Position numbers and translations under genes: made by a program | In this document: one piece after another, positions 7,221 through 16,361 of the stretch | How positions within the stretch are numbered: position 1 is the first letter of the stretch | How the letters are laid out: each line of letters starts with the position of its first letter | Notes under the pieces: generated by a model | Database searches by the model: none | What the model was told of the DNA's origin: nothing | What the model saw: only the letters and a program-made list of their open reading frames with translations | Assembly: GCA_040752195.1 (NCBI GenBank) | Contig: JBFMFC010000008.1 | Span: 1-64,000 of the forward strand | Reading direction: 5' to 3' | Origin: DSNY01 sp040752195 | GTDB lineage: Bacteria; Pseudomonadota; Gammaproteobacteria; Burkholderiales; Burkholderiaceae_F | DNA: 64,000 bases

Positions 7221-8237
7221 TCAGTCGATCCGACGCACGAACGCGAGCCGCTGCGACGGCGCAAAGCCGCAGCCGTACAGGAAGCTCAGTAGCGCCAGGT
7301 CGCTCGGCGCGGCGATGGTTTCGACGCGCTCGACGCGCAGCGCACCGAGGTTCGCAAAGAGCTGCGACAGCAGCGCGTGACCGATGCCGCGGTGCGCGTA
7401 GTCGGGGTCCACGCCGATCGTGTCGATCACGGCGACCGGCTCGGTGCGGCCGTAGTCGCCCAGGTCGGTGCGCGCCATCAGGTAGCCGACAACCCCGTCG
7501 TCGAGCCGCGCGACGAGCGACACGCGGACCGCCGAGTCGCCCAGCGCCTCGGCGAGTTGCGCGCGCATGTACTCGGTGCGGTCACGGCCCGTCAACGCGC
7601 GGTCGATGCGAACGATCGCAGGCAGGTCGTCTGCCGTCATCGAACGCAGGTCGGCGCGGTCGCGCGCGAGCTTTTCGTAGTCGTTGCCCGCAGGCGCACC
7701 GTAGTCGATCTCGCGGCGCGGCTCGGCCTCCTCGGACTGGCCGGTCGGGGCGTCGCGCTCGGTCCGATCGCTGCCGTCGCCGACCGGGCAGTCGACGATG
7801 CGGTCCGGCGCGAGCGCGAACCCGGTCGCGTCGAACCAGCGCAGCATCGCGTGGTCGTTCCACGCTGCGGCGGTCCGCAGTTCCGCGACGCCCTTGCGCC
7901 GCCCGTGTTCGACCAGCGCGTCGAGCAGCCGCGTGCCGATCCCGCGTCCCTGCATCTGGCGCCGCACCCCGACCAGTTCGATGCGCAGCGCGGGCTCGGC
8001 TCCGCCGAACTCGCCGCGCAACACCCGTGCGAGGATGTAGCCTGCCAGCCCGTCCGCGTCCTGGGCCGCGAACTGGGCGTGTCTTGCAGGTTCGCGCAAC
8101 GCCGCGTCGAGCCGGCGCCGGATGTAGGCGCGGCGCGACCGTCCGGCGATCGACCGGTCGATCGCGACGACCGCGTCCAGATCGCCCGGCGCGAGCGGGC
8201 GGATCGCGATTTGCGCGGCGCCGCCCGTTGTCTTCAT
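7221..8237 (-). CDS. Tandem GNAT N-acetyltransferase
   Basis: The 338-residue protein contains two GNAT folds joined by an acidic linker. Domain 1 (about 9-150) has VGVRRQMQGRGIGTRLLDAL and domain 2 (about 195-338) has IGVDPDYAHRGIGHALLSQL. Both carry the Q/R-x-x-G-x-G/A acetyl-CoA pyrophosphate loop (QGRGIG, HRGIGH). The domains share a start pattern (IRPLAPGDLDAVVAIDRS versus LRSMTADDLPAIVRIDRA), which points to internal duplication. The acceptor is unknown. It follows the hemerythrin-like gene by 24 bases on the same strand. Confidence 0.85.
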   Translation of the reverse strand: MKTTGGAAQIAIRPLAPGDLDAVVAIDRSIAGRSRRAYIRRRLDAALREPARHAQFAAQDADGLAGYILARVLRGEFGGAEPALRIELVGVRRQMQGRGIGTRLLDALVEHGRRKGVAELRTAAAWNDHAMLRWFDATGFALAPDRIVDCPVGDGSDRTERDAPTGQSEEAEPRREIDYGAPAGNDYEKLARDRADLRSMTADDLPAIVRIDRALTGRDRTEYMRAQLAEALGDSAVRVSLVARLDDGVVGYLMARTDLGDYGRTEPVAVIDTIGVDPDYAHRGIGHALLSQLFANLGALRVERVETIAAPSDLALLSFLYGCGFAPSQRLAFVRRID

Positions 8238-8261
8238 CGTCCGGCTCCGCGTGGGGCTCGT

Positions 8262-8744
8262 TCAGGACGCCGCGTAAGCGAGCGCGAGCGCGCGGTCGGC
8301 GTCGTCGTCGAACAGGTCCGCGAGCAGCGGCAGCAGGGCGGACTCCTCCTTGTGGATGTGCGCGGTCAGGCGCTCGGCGAGCTCGAGCGCGAGCCGCTTC
8401 AGCGCGTCCCAGCCCGCATCGTCGAGCGTCCCCGCGCCGGCGCGCGCGATCAGCGGGGCCAGCTCGTCGGCGACTGCGCGGATCGTCGCGTGCTCCTCGG
8501 CCAGCAGCGACGCGAGATCGCCTTCGCCGGATTCGGCCATGCGGCCGAACAGCTCGCGCTCCTCGAAGCCGAAGTGACGGGCGACATCGTGCGCCAGATG
8601 CGCGCCGAGCGTGCGCAGCAGCGCGACGAGTTCGGCATCGCGGCGAAAGGTGCCTGCGAAAGCCTGCTCGATCCGGCCGAGCAGGTCGAGGTTGGCCTCG
8701 TGCTCCTGGTGCAACAGCGCATTCGTATGACGGTCCGGGTTCAT
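8262..8744 (-). CDS. Hemerythrin HHE cation-binding domain protein
   Basis: The 160-residue all-helical protein has spaced His and acidic ligands typical of the HHE fold: LLHQEHEANLDLL (about 10-22), HLAHDVARHFGFEERELF (about 49-66), LLAEEHATIRAVADEL and LTAHIHKEESALLPLL (about 125-140). By family it binds a di-iron centre and acts in oxygen or NO sensing, or in iron-sulphur repair of the YtfE type. The first part (HQEHxxN) fits this. It lies upstream of the tandem GNAT gene, probably in one transcript. Confidence 0.85.
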   Translation of the reverse strand: MNPDRHTNALLHQEHEANLDLLGRIEQAFAGTFRRDAELVALLRTLGAHLAHDVARHFGFEERELFGRMAESGEGDLASLLAEEHATIRAVADELAPLIARAGAGTLDDAGWDALKRLALELAERLTAHIHKEESALLPLLADLFDDDADRALALAYAAS

Positions 8745-8883
8745 GCGGCGATCATATCGGTACTCCGATACCGATTTGCTTGATTCAGGTCAGATCCGCC
8801 GACGCGCGCCGCAACGGCCGGGCTCGGCGCCGGCGCCCTGCTCATCCGCGAACCGCCGCGGCGCGCCGCTCGCCGCGGGAACG

Positions 8884-9134
8884 CTAGCCCGCCTATTTCA
8901 CGAGGTCGCCCCCGTGTGCGTTCATCGCAGAGCTTCGACAAGGGCTTGCAGCATGCTGGCTGGAATCTACTTTGGATCGCCGGGGCTACGCGGGCTTGCG
9001 CGGCGCCGGGCCGGCCATCTTGCGCTCAAGTGCTCGCGAATGCCTCCGGGCATTCGACTGTGCCCCTCTCGCGCAACCTGGCTCGCCCCGGCGTCCGCGC
9101 AACTCCCGCGTCCCTCGTGAAATAGCCGGGCTAG
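8884..9134. mobile_element. MITE-like element with 22-bp terminal inverted repeats
   Basis: The stretch 8884-8905 and the reverse complement of 9113-9134 agree at 21 of 22 positions. Both read CTAGCCCG, one variable base, then CTATTTCACGAGG. The ends bound 251 bases with no convincing gene. The interior contains only short frames with no family match. No target-site duplication is obvious, but the terminal CTAG is itself palindromic. The arrangement is that of a non-autonomous transposable element. Bases 8745-8883 to its left hold nothing recognisable. Confidence 0.55.
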
Positions 9135-9137
9135 ACT
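9132..9137 (+). promoter_or_regulatory. Probable -10 box for the Nudix gene (leaderless start)
   Basis: TAGACT lies exactly six bases before GTG 9144, with no Shine-Dalgarno in between. That spacing would place transcription initiation at or next to the start codon. The first three bases overlap the right terminal repeat of the MITE-like element. No good -35 box is visible. Confidence 0.4.
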
Positions 9138-9143
9138 GCGAGT

Positions 9144-9719
9144 GTGTCCATGCGCGCCCATCCCCGCTTCTGCTCGGTCTGCGGACATGCGGTCGTGCGC
9201 CGCGTGCCGCAGGGCGACAACCGCGAGCGCGACTGCTGCGACCACTGCGGCACGATCCACTACGTCAACCCGCGGCCGGTCGTCGGCACCATCCCCGTGT
9301 GGAAGGACCAGATCCTGCTGTGCAAGCGCGCGATCGAGCCGCGTTACGGCAAATGGACGCTGCCCGCGGGCTTCATGGAGGTCGGCGAGACGACGGCCGA
9401 AGGCGCGCTGCGCGAGACCGTCGAGGAAGCCGGCGCGCGCGTCGAACTGGGCCCCGTGTACACGATGATCGACGTGCCCTACGTTGAGCAGGTGCACATT
9501 TTCTTCCGCGCGCAGCTGCTGGACCTCGACTTCGCGCCCGGCGCCGAAAGCCTCGAAGTGCGCCTGTTCGGCGAACGCGAGATCCCCTGGAGCGAGATCG
9601 CGTTCCGCACGGTCGCGCTGACGCTGCGGCTGTACCTCGAGGACCGCGCGCGGGGCGTCTTCGGCATGCACACCGGCGCGATCGCGCCGATGCCGACGCA
9701 GCCGCCGCCGTCCGAATGA
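9144..9719 (+). CDS. Nudix hydrolase with an N-terminal zinc ribbon
   Basis: The 191-residue protein starts with a zinc ribbon (Cys10, Cys13, Cys32, Cys35) and then the full Nudix box from Gly76 to Gly97 (GFMEVGETTAEGALRETVEE). It resembles NADH pyrophosphatase-like Nudix enzymes that hydrolyse nucleoside diphosphate derivatives. The tail (about 150-191) is Pro-rich. GTG 9144 is preferred because a -10-like TAGACT sits six bases upstream, but ATG 9150 (two codons later) is possible. The stop overlaps the aat start (ATGA), so translation is coupled. Confidence 0.85.
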   Translation: MSMRAHPRFCSVCGHAVVRRVPQGDNRERDCCDHCGTIHYVNPRPVVGTIPVWKDQILLCKRAIEPRYGKWTLPAGFMEVGETTAEGALRETVEEAGARVELGPVYTMIDVPYVEQVHIFFRAQLLDLDFAPGAESLEVRLFGEREIPWSEIAFRTVALTLRLYLEDRARGVFGMHTGAIAPMPTQPPPSE

Positions 9720-10441
9720 TCGACTGGCTGCGTCCGGGCGACCCGTTCCCGCCGGTCGCGGCGGCGCTGGCGCATCCGAACGGGCTGCTCGCTGCCAGCG
9801 GCGATCTTGCCGTCGACCGTCTGATCGACGCCTACCGGCGCGGGATCTTCCCCTGGTACGCGGAGGGAGAGCCGGTGCTGTGGTGGTGCCCCGATCCGCG
9901 TATGGTGCTGTTCACCGGCGAGTTCAGGGCGGCGCGTTCGTTGCGCAAGAAGCTGCGCGCCGTCGCGCGCAGCGACGCCTGGCGCGTGACCTGCGACGCG
10001 GCCTTCGAGACCGTCATGCGGGCATGCGCGGCGCCTCGCCCCGGCCAAGACGGAACGTGGATCACCGAGGCGATGGTGCGCGCCTACGTCGCGCTGCATC
10101 GGCGCGACCTGGCGCACTCGATCGAGGTCTGGCGCGACGACGAACTCGTCGCCGGCCTGTACGGCGTCGCGCTGGGACGGATGTTCTACGGCGAGTCGAT
10201 GTTCACGCGCGCGACCGACGGCTCGAAGATCGCACTCGCCACCTTGGTGAAACTGCTGCGAGACGAACAGGTGCCGGTGATAGACTGCCAGCAGAACACG
10301 GAGCACCTCGCGTCGCTCGGCGCGCGCGAGATTCCGCGTGCGGATTTCTGCGCGCACGTCGCGGCCGCGACGCGGTCGACCCCGGTCGACTGGTCGATCT
10401 ATCGCGCGGGGACGCTGAATCGCCTGCTGGGAAGCTACTGA
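9716..10441 (+). CDS. aat: Leucyl/phenylalanyl-tRNA-protein transferase
   Basis: The 241-residue protein has the family signature FPWYAEGEPVLWWCPDPRMV (about 44-63), GRMFYGESMF with ATDGSKIAL (about 155-175) and VIDCQQNTEHLASLGAREI. It transfers Leu or Phe from aminoacyl-tRNA to proteins with N-terminal Arg or Lys, marking them for ClpAP. Its start overlaps the Nudix stop by four bases, and bpt follows after four bases. The pair thus forms an N-end-rule module. Confidence 0.95.
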   Translation: MIDWLRPGDPFPPVAAALAHPNGLLAASGDLAVDRLIDAYRRGIFPWYAEGEPVLWWCPDPRMVLFTGEFRAARSLRKKLRAVARSDAWRVTCDAAFETVMRACAAPRPGQDGTWITEAMVRAYVALHRRDLAHSIEVWRDDELVAGLYGVALGRMFYGESMFTRATDGSKIALATLVKLLRDEQVPVIDCQQNTEHLASLGAREIPRADFCAHVAAATRSTPVDWSIYRAGTLNRLLGSY

Positions 10442-10445
10442 GCAG

Positions 10446-11222
10446 ATGGCCAACCTGAAGGAGCTGCCGTTCGCGGCCTTGCAGTTCTACGCGACGGCGC
10501 CGTATCCGTGCAGTTACCTCGAGCACCGGCAGGCCCGCTCGCAGGTGGCCACCCCCGCGCACCTGATCAATGCGGACGTCTACAGCGAACTGGTCCGCAG
10601 GGGCTTCCGCCGCAGCGGCATCTTCACCTACCGGCCGCACTGCGATGGATGCCGGGCGTGCATCCCCGTGCGCGTTCCCGTCGCGGAGTTCAAGCCCAAT
10701 CGCAGCCAGCGTCGCGCATGGATCCAGCACCGTGCGCTCGTGACCCGTGTGGTCGGGCTCGCGTTCGACCATGAGCACTACGACCTTTACTTGCGGTACC
10801 AGTCGACGCGGCACGCCGGCGGCGGCATGGACAACGACAGCCGCGAGCAGTATTCGCAGTTCCTTCTGCAGAGCAAGGTCAACACGAGGCTCGTCGAGTT
10901 CCGCGACCCGGTACCGCCGGAGGCGGCCGACGCGCTCGGCACGTTGCGGATGGTGTCGATCATCGACATCCTGAACGACGGTCTGTCCTCCGTCTACACC
11001 TTCTTCGATCCGGACGTCCCGCGCGCGAGCTTCGGCACTTTCAACGTCCTGTGGCAGATCGAGCAGTGCCGCGCGCTGCGACTGCCGCACCTGTACCTCG
11101 GCTACTGGATCGAGCACAGCTCGAAGATGGCGTACAAGGCGCGCTTCCGGCCGGTCGAGCTGCTGCAGAACGGCCGCTGGGTGCGGCACGCGGAGCCGGT
11201 CGGATCGGAGCACCGTCCGTAG
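10446..11222 (+). CDS. bpt: Aspartate/glutamate leucyltransferase
   Basis: The 258-residue protein shows ATE/Bpt landmarks: the N-terminal CSYL segment, YRPHCDGCRACIPVRVPV (about 59-76) with its Cys cluster, DPDVPRASFGTFNVLWQI and LYLGYWIEHSSKMAYKARF. Bpt attaches Leu to N-terminal Asp or Glu, creating a ClpS-recognised N-degron. With aat directly upstream, the cell can destabilise both basic and acidic N-termini. Its stop overlaps the -10-like box of pyrD. Confidence 0.95.
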   Translation: MANLKELPFAALQFYATAPYPCSYLEHRQARSQVATPAHLINADVYSELVRRGFRRSGIFTYRPHCDGCRACIPVRVPVAEFKPNRSQRRAWIQHRALVTRVVGLAFDHEHYDLYLRYQSTRHAGGGMDNDSREQYSQFLLQSKVNTRLVEFRDPVPPEAADALGTLRMVSIIDILNDGLSSVYTFFDPDVPRASFGTFNVLWQIEQCRALRLPHLYLGYWIEHSSKMAYKARFRPVELLQNGRWVRHAEPVGSEHRP

Positions 11223-11225
11223 AAT
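11220..11225 (+). promoter_or_regulatory. Probable -10 box for pyrD (leaderless start)
   Basis: TAGAAT ends six bases before the pyrD GTG (11232). It overlaps the bpt stop codon, and no Shine-Dalgarno is present. The geometry matches the boxes before the Nudix and argA genes in this window. No good -35 is visible. Confidence 0.4.
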
Positions 11226-11231
11226 CGCCGC

Positions 11232-12281
11232 GTGCTCTACGACCTCGCCCGCCCGTTTTTCTTCGCCCTCGATCCGGAAACCGCCCACGACGTCGCCCTC
11301 GCCGGCCTTGCGCGTGCGCACGCGCTTGGACTGACGAAGCTGGCGCGTCCGCGCGTGCCGGCCGATCCGGTCGACGCGATGGGGCTGCGCTTTCCCAATC
11401 CGGTCGGGCTCGCTGCCGGGCTCGACAAGAACGCCGCCTGCATCGACGCGCTCGGCGACCTTGGGTTCGGCTTCATCGAAGTCGGCACCGTGACGCCGCA
11501 ACCGCAACCCGGCAATCCGAAACCGCGGCTGTTCCGTCTGCCGAAAGCCGCCGCGCTGATCAACCGGATGGGGTTCAACAACGACGGACTCGAGCGCTTC
11601 GTCGCCAACGTGGCGGCGAGCCGGACGTTCTGCGCGGCGGGCGGCGTCATCGGACTGAATCTCGGCAAGAACGCCGCCACGCCGATCGAAAGCGCGCTCG
11701 ACGACTACGTGCTCGGACTGCGCGCGGTGTACCCGCTGCTCGTCGAGCGGCCCGGCTACGTCGCGATCAACGTCTCGTCGCCGAACACGAAGGATCTGCG
11801 TTCGCTGCAGGGCGGCTCCGAACTCGGCGCGCTGCTGCGCGGGCTGGCCGCGGAGCGCGCGCGGCTTGCGGACCGGCACGGCAAGCGCGTGCCGGTCGCG
11901 GTCAAGATCGCGCCGGACTTGGACGACGAGGATCTGCCGCGCGTGGCCGATGCCCTCGTCGCGCACGGCATGGACGCAGTGATCGCGACGAACACGACGA
12001 CCGCGCGCGACGGCGTGGCCGGACTCGAGCATGCCGACGAGGCAGGCGGGCTGTCGGGCGCTCCGCTGTTCGCGCGCTCGACCGCGGTCGTGCGGATCCT
12101 CGCCGCACACCTGAAAGGCGCCCTGCCGATCGTCGCCGCCGGCGGCATCCTGAGCGGTGCGGACGCCGCCGCCAAAGCCGAGGCCGGCGCAACGCTGGTG
12201 CAGATCTATACCGGCCTCATCTACCGCGGTCCGGCGCTCGTTGCCGAGTGCCGGCGCGCGCTGCTGGCGCGCCGCCGCTAG
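11232..12281 (+). CDS. pyrD: Dihydroorotate dehydrogenase (quinone), class 2
   Basis: The 349-residue protein has the N-terminal amphipathic helix of membrane-associated class 2 enzymes (LYDLARPFFFALDPETAHDV). The FMN barrel follows: NPVGLAAGLDKNAACIDAL, GTVTPQPQPGNPKPRLFRL, NRMGFNNDG, YVAINVSSPNTKDLR with the catalytic Ser region, KIAPDL and GGILSGADA. It oxidises dihydroorotate to orotate with quinone in pyrimidine synthesis. The GTG start is fixed by family length and a -10-like TAGAAT six bases upstream. The thpR gene follows after four bases. Confidence 0.95.
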   Translation: MLYDLARPFFFALDPETAHDVALAGLARAHALGLTKLARPRVPADPVDAMGLRFPNPVGLAAGLDKNAACIDALGDLGFGFIEVGTVTPQPQPGNPKPRLFRLPKAAALINRMGFNNDGLERFVANVAASRTFCAAGGVIGLNLGKNAATPIESALDDYVLGLRAVYPLLVERPGYVAINVSSPNTKDLRSLQGGSELGALLRGLAAERARLADRHGKRVPVAVKIAPDLDDEDLPRVADALVAHGMDAVIATNTTTARDGVAGLEHADEAGGLSGAPLFARSTAVVRILAAHLKGALPIVAAGGILSGADAAAKAEAGATLVQIYTGLIYRGPALVAECRRALLARRR

Positions 12282-12285
12282 CGCG

Positions 12286-12870
12286 ATGCGCTGCTTCGTT
12301 GCGCTGTGGCCCGACGACGCCGCGCGCGAGCGCCTCACCGCCGTCGTGCGCGAGCAGCAACGGCGCTTCCCGCGGGCCCGCGCGATGTGCGCGGAGAACC
12401 TGCACCTGACGCTCGCGTTCATCGGCGAACTCGACGAGGCGCGCGCAGCGGTGGTGGCCGCCGCGCTCGATGCGTTGCCGTTCGAGGATTTCACGTGGAC
12501 GCTCGATGCCGTCGGCGCTTTCGACCGCGCGCGCGTGCTGTGGGCCGCCGGGGCCGACTGCGAGCCGCTCTCGCGGCTCGCGCAACGGGTCCGTTCGGTG
12601 CTCGACGAACTCCACGTCCCGTACGACCGCAAGCCTTTCGTCGCGCACGTGACGCTGCTGCGCGGCCTGACCCGCAGCGACGCGCGGCGCGCCGCAGCCG
12701 CGATCGTTCCGCCGGTCAGCTGGCGCGCGGATCGCCCGCGACTAGTGTGCTCGGTCCACCGCGAGGGCCGGCTGCGCTACGAGACCTATGTGCCGGCGGT
12801 CACCGAGGGCTCCCACTTTGGCCCGGATCAAACCTTGGCGAATCGGCCGTTGACGAAGCACGACGCCTGA
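12286..12870 (+). CDS. thpR: RNA 2',3'-cyclic phosphodiesterase
   Basis: The 194-residue protein is a 2H phosphoesterase with its two catalytic tetrads HLTL (40-43) and HVTL (121-124), spaced as in ThpR/LigT. It opens 2',3'-cyclic phosphates on RNA ends. The last 25 residues (from TEGSHFG) extend past the usual end of the domain and may be a read-on after loss of an original stop. It follows pyrD by four bases and is probably cotranscribed. Confidence 0.9.
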   Translation: MRCFVALWPDDAARERLTAVVREQQRRFPRARAMCAENLHLTLAFIGELDEARAAVVAAALDALPFEDFTWTLDAVGAFDRARVLWAAGADCEPLSRLAQRVRSVLDELHVPYDRKPFVAHVTLLRGLTRSDARRAAAAIVPPVSWRADRPRLVCSVHREGRLRYETYVPAVTEGSHFGPDQTLANRPLTKHDA

Positions 12871-12944
12871 ACCGATCCTCGCGCCATGCGCAAGGCGCGA
12901 AACGCGAAGCGGGGCCGCGACGAAGCCCGCGATGAAGGCTTCAC

Positions 12945-14945
12945 GTGGGCCCGCTAGCGATCACCGTGGTGACGCTCGCGGGCTTTGCGGGCTTTTTCTG
13001 GCTCGCGTGGCGCAAGCTCTCGATCGTCGCGGCGCTGCAGCCCGAAGTGCGCTGGGACCGCCCGATCGCGCGGCTCGGCGAGGTGTTGCGCCTCGGCCTG
13101 CTGCAGTGGCGCATGATCGCCGGCGAATGGAAGCCGGGGATCATGCACACGGTGATCTTTGCCGGCTTCGTCTCGCTGCTGGTACGCAAGCTGCAGCTGA
13201 TCGTCATCGGCTACGACGCGGGCTTCGTCTTCCCCGGCGCGGTCGGCGGCTTCTATGCCGCGTTCAAGGATCTGGTCGAGGTGGCCGTCACCGTCGCCGT
13301 GCTGTACGCGTTCTGGCGCCGCTTCGTGCTCAAGCCGAAACGGCTCGAGCCGAACCGCGAAGCGATCCTGGTGCTGACGCTGATCCTCGCGATCATGGTC
13401 ACCGACTTCCTGTACGACGGCTTCAAGTTCGCGCTGCTCGCGGACGCCGACGCGGCAATCGCGCACGAGCGCGCGTTCGCCGTGTTCGGCTCGCTGGTCG
13501 CGGCCGGGCTGTCGGGCCTTCCGGCCGAGACGCTGACTTTGGGCTATCACGCCAGCTACTGGATCCAGATGCTCACGGTGTTCAGCTTCCTCGTGCTGCT
13601 GCCGGTGGGCGAACACTTTCACATCGTCACCGCGCTGCCCGCGCTGTTTTTCGCGCGCGAGACGCCGCTGAACCGCGTGCCCTCGCTCGACCTGGAACGC
13701 ATCATGAGCGAGGACGACGCCGGCGAAATGAAGATCGGCGTGCGCACCGCTGCCGATCTCGTGTGGAAGGACGCATTCGACGCGTTCACCTGCACGGAGT
13801 GCGGCCGCTGCAAGGACGCCTGCCCGACCTTTCTGACCGGCAAGCCGCTCGCATTGAAGTGGGTGCACGACGGCGTCAAGCGGCACCTTCTCGCACACCG
13901 GGAATCCATCGTCACGCACCGTGACGCCGAGCTGCCGCCGCTGGTGAGCCACGCGATTGCGGACGAAGCGCTGTGGGCCTGCACGACCTGCGGCTACTGC
14001 GAGCTCGCCTGTCCGATCGCGCTCGAACACCTCGGCAAGTTCTTCCGCATGCGGCAGCACCAGGTGCTGATGGAAGGAAACTTCCCGGCCGAGCTGAAGA
14101 CGGTCTTCGACAACTACGAAAGCCAGAGCAACCCGTGGGGGCTGCCGGCGGACACGCGCGCAGAATGGGCGCAGGGGCTCGACGTGCCGCTGCTCGCTTC
14201 ACCAGAGCAGGCAAAGGAACTGGACTATCTGTTCTACGTCGGCTCTGCGCAGTCGTTCGACGACCGCAATCGCAAGGTCGCGCGCGCGTTCGTGAAGATC
14301 CTGCGCGCAGCCGGCGTGCGCTTCGCGATTCTCGGTCCGCGCGAAGGCTCGACCGGCGAATGCGTGCGCCGCGCCGGCAACGAGATGCTGTTCCAGACGC
14401 TCGCCAAGGGGCTCATCGAGACCCTGAACGGGATGAACGTCACGCGCATCGTCACCTGCGATCCGCATGCGTTCAACTCGCTGAAGAACGAGTATCCCGA
14501 GTTTGGCGGGCGCTACGAGGTGGTCCATCACACGCAACTGATCGACGAGCTGATCCGCGACGGACGCATCGTGCCGGCACGCAGCTTCGAACGCGTGATC
14601 TTCCATGAGCCCTGCTATCTCGGCCGGCACAACGGCGAATACGAAGCGCCGCGCCGCGCGCTCGCCGCGGTCACGATCGACGGCCCGATCGAATTCGCGC
14701 TGAACCGCGAAAAGTCGATGTGCTGCGGCGCCGGCGGTGCGCGCTTCTGGATGGAAGAGCGCATCGGCAGGCGCATCAACGTGACTCGCGTTGAGCAGGC
14801 GCTGCCGCAAGCGCCGCGCCTGATCGCGACCGCCTGCCCTTACTGCGCGACGATGATCAGGGACGGGCTCGCACAGCTCGGCCGCGAAGGCGAAATCCAG
14901 AACAAGGACATCGCCGAGCTGGTCGCCGAGGCGCTGCCGCAGTAA
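12945..14945 (+). CDS. Membrane-anchored Fe-S oxidoreductase, HdrD/GlpC-like
   Basis: The 666-residue protein has an N-terminal membrane module with about five helices (residues 5-25, 65-82, 105-123, 143-163, 203-225) resembling a heme-b NarI-type domain. Two 4Fe-4S motifs follow: CTECGRCKDACP (about 283-294) and CTTCGYCELACP (about 346-357). The C-terminal half has CCG-type sites: FHEPCYLGRHN and SMCCGAGGARFW. It probably passes electrons from a partner dehydrogenase to quinone. The GTG start precedes the first helix. It is convergent with lutB, three bases away, suggesting a role in the same hydroxyacid oxidation. Confidence 0.8.
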   Translation: MGPLAITVVTLAGFAGFFWLAWRKLSIVAALQPEVRWDRPIARLGEVLRLGLLQWRMIAGEWKPGIMHTVIFAGFVSLLVRKLQLIVIGYDAGFVFPGAVGGFYAAFKDLVEVAVTVAVLYAFWRRFVLKPKRLEPNREAILVLTLILAIMVTDFLYDGFKFALLADADAAIAHERAFAVFGSLVAAGLSGLPAETLTLGYHASYWIQMLTVFSFLVLLPVGEHFHIVTALPALFFARETPLNRVPSLDLERIMSEDDAGEMKIGVRTAADLVWKDAFDAFTCTECGRCKDACPTFLTGKPLALKWVHDGVKRHLLAHRESIVTHRDAELPPLVSHAIADEALWACTTCGYCELACPIALEHLGKFFRMRQHQVLMEGNFPAELKTVFDNYESQSNPWGLPADTRAEWAQGLDVPLLASPEQAKELDYLFYVGSAQSFDDRNRKVARAFVKILRAAGVRFAILGPREGSTGECVRRAGNEMLFQTLAKGLIETLNGMNVTRIVTCDPHAFNSLKNEYPEFGGRYEVVHHTQLIDELIRDGRIVPARSFERVIFHEPCYLGRHNGEYEAPRRALAAVTIDGPIEFALNREKSMCCGAGGARFWMEERIGRRINVTRVEQALPQAPRLIATACPYCATMIRDGLAQLGREGEIQNKDIAELVAEALPQ

Positions 14946-14948
14946 CGC

Positions 14949-16361
14949 TCAGCGCGCGCTGCGCCGTGCGCGATACAGCTCGTGGAAGGTCTTGCCGCTC
15001 GGCGCGGGAAAGTCGCGATGATCGGTCCAGCCTGACGCGAACGGCAGCGCACGGATGCGTCGTCGCTCGCCGCCCATCCACGCGAGCACGCGCGCCGCGG
15101 CGCGGCTCGCTGCGCGATACAGGGACGGGCGGCGCGCCGCGTAGCCCCAGACCGCCAAGGCGACGCGTTCGTACCAGGGCCGCAAGCCGCGCTCGAACTG
15201 CCTCTCGCGCAGCTTGCGCAGTAGTTGCGGCAGCGGGATCTTCACCGGACAGACGACGTGGCACTCGCCGCACAGCGTGGCGGCCTGCGGCAGATCGAGC
15301 GCGTTTTCCAGCCCGACGTAGCTCGGCGTCAGCACCGAGCCCATCGGCCCGGGATACACCCAGCCGTACGCATGGCCGCCGATCTTCTGGTACACGGGGC
15401 AGTGGTTCATGCACGCGCCGCAGCGGATGCAGCGGAGCATCTCCTGGAACTCGCCGCCGACGAGCCCTGTGCGGCCGCCGTCGACGAGCACGAAGTACAT
15501 GTGCTCCGGACCGTCGGGCTCGCCGTCGGCGCGGGTTCCGGTCAGCAACGACACGTAGTTGGTGATCGACTGCCCGGTCGCCGAGCGCGGAAGCAGGCGC
15601 AGCAGCGTGGCCAGGTCTTCGAGCGTCGGCAGCACCTTCTCGATGCCGGTCAGCGCGACGTGAACTCGCGGCACGATCGTGCACATGCCCTCGTTGCCCT
15701 CGTTGGTGACGAGCGCGACCGAACCCGTTTCGGCGATCAGAAAGTTGCCGCCCGAGATGCCCATGTCCGAAGTCAGGAAGTGACCGCGCAGCACCGCGCG
15801 CGCCTCGCGCGCGAGCTGCGTGATCTCGTCCTTGCGCGCGGTGCCGTGCGTGCGCGCGAACAGATCGGCGATTTCTTCCTTGTCCTTGTGGATGACGGGC
15901 GCGATGATGTGTGACGGCGGCTCGTTGTCGTTGATCTGCAGGATGTACTCGCCCAGATCCGTCTCCACCGGCCGGATGCCGGCGGCGGCGAACGCACGGT
16001 TCAGTCCGATCTCCTCCGACACCATCGACTTTGACTTCGTGACCTTGCGCACGCCGTGCTTGCGTGCAATGTCGACGACGAGCCGTGCCGCTTCCTCGCG
16101 CGTCTCGGCGTACAGCACGGTCGCCCCGCGCGCCGTAGCGTTGCGTTCGAAGATGTCGAGCCAGACGTCGAGCGCGGCAAGCGCGCGGTCGCGCCGCTCG
16201 ACCGCGGCGGCGCGCGTGGCCTCGAAGTCGTCCAGTTCGGCGATCGCGCGCGCGCGCGCGGTGACAAACTTGTCGGCGAGCTTGGTCAGATTCTTCTGCA
16301 GCCGTGCGTCGGCCAGCTTCATCGCCGCGCGCGACTTGAAGTGCATCGACTGCACCTGCAT
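14949..16361 (-). CDS. lutB: Lactate utilisation iron-sulphur protein LutB
   Basis: The 470-residue protein has an N-terminal LUD domain (about 60-300; SKSMVSEEIGLNRAF and GISGGNFLIAETGSVALVTNEGN are hallmark blocks). A ferredoxin pair follows: CIRCGACMNHCPVY (about 316-329) and CGECHVVCPVKIPL. The C-terminus matches the LutB tail (ASGWTDHRDFP to FHELYR). In the LutABC system it carries electrons during L-lactate oxidation. Its ATG overlaps the lutA stop (TGATG), so the two are translationally coupled. No separate lutC follows. Confidence 0.9.
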   Translation of the reverse strand: MQVQSMHFKSRAAMKLADARLQKNLTKLADKFVTARARAIAELDDFEATRAAAVERRDRALAALDVWLDIFERNATARGATVLYAETREEAARLVVDIARKHGVRKVTKSKSMVSEEIGLNRAFAAAGIRPVETDLGEYILQINDNEPPSHIIAPVIHKDKEEIADLFARTHGTARKDEITQLAREARAVLRGHFLTSDMGISGGNFLIAETGSVALVTNEGNEGMCTIVPRVHVALTGIEKVLPTLEDLATLLRLLPRSATGQSITNYVSLLTGTRADGEPDGPEHMYFVLVDGGRTGLVGGEFQEMLRCIRCGACMNHCPVYQKIGGHAYGWVYPGPMGSVLTPSYVGLENALDLPQAATLCGECHVVCPVKIPLPQLLRKLRERQFERGLRPWYERVALAVWGYAARRPSLYRAASRAAARVLAWMGGERRRIRALPFASGWTDHRDFPAPSGKTFHELYRARRSAR

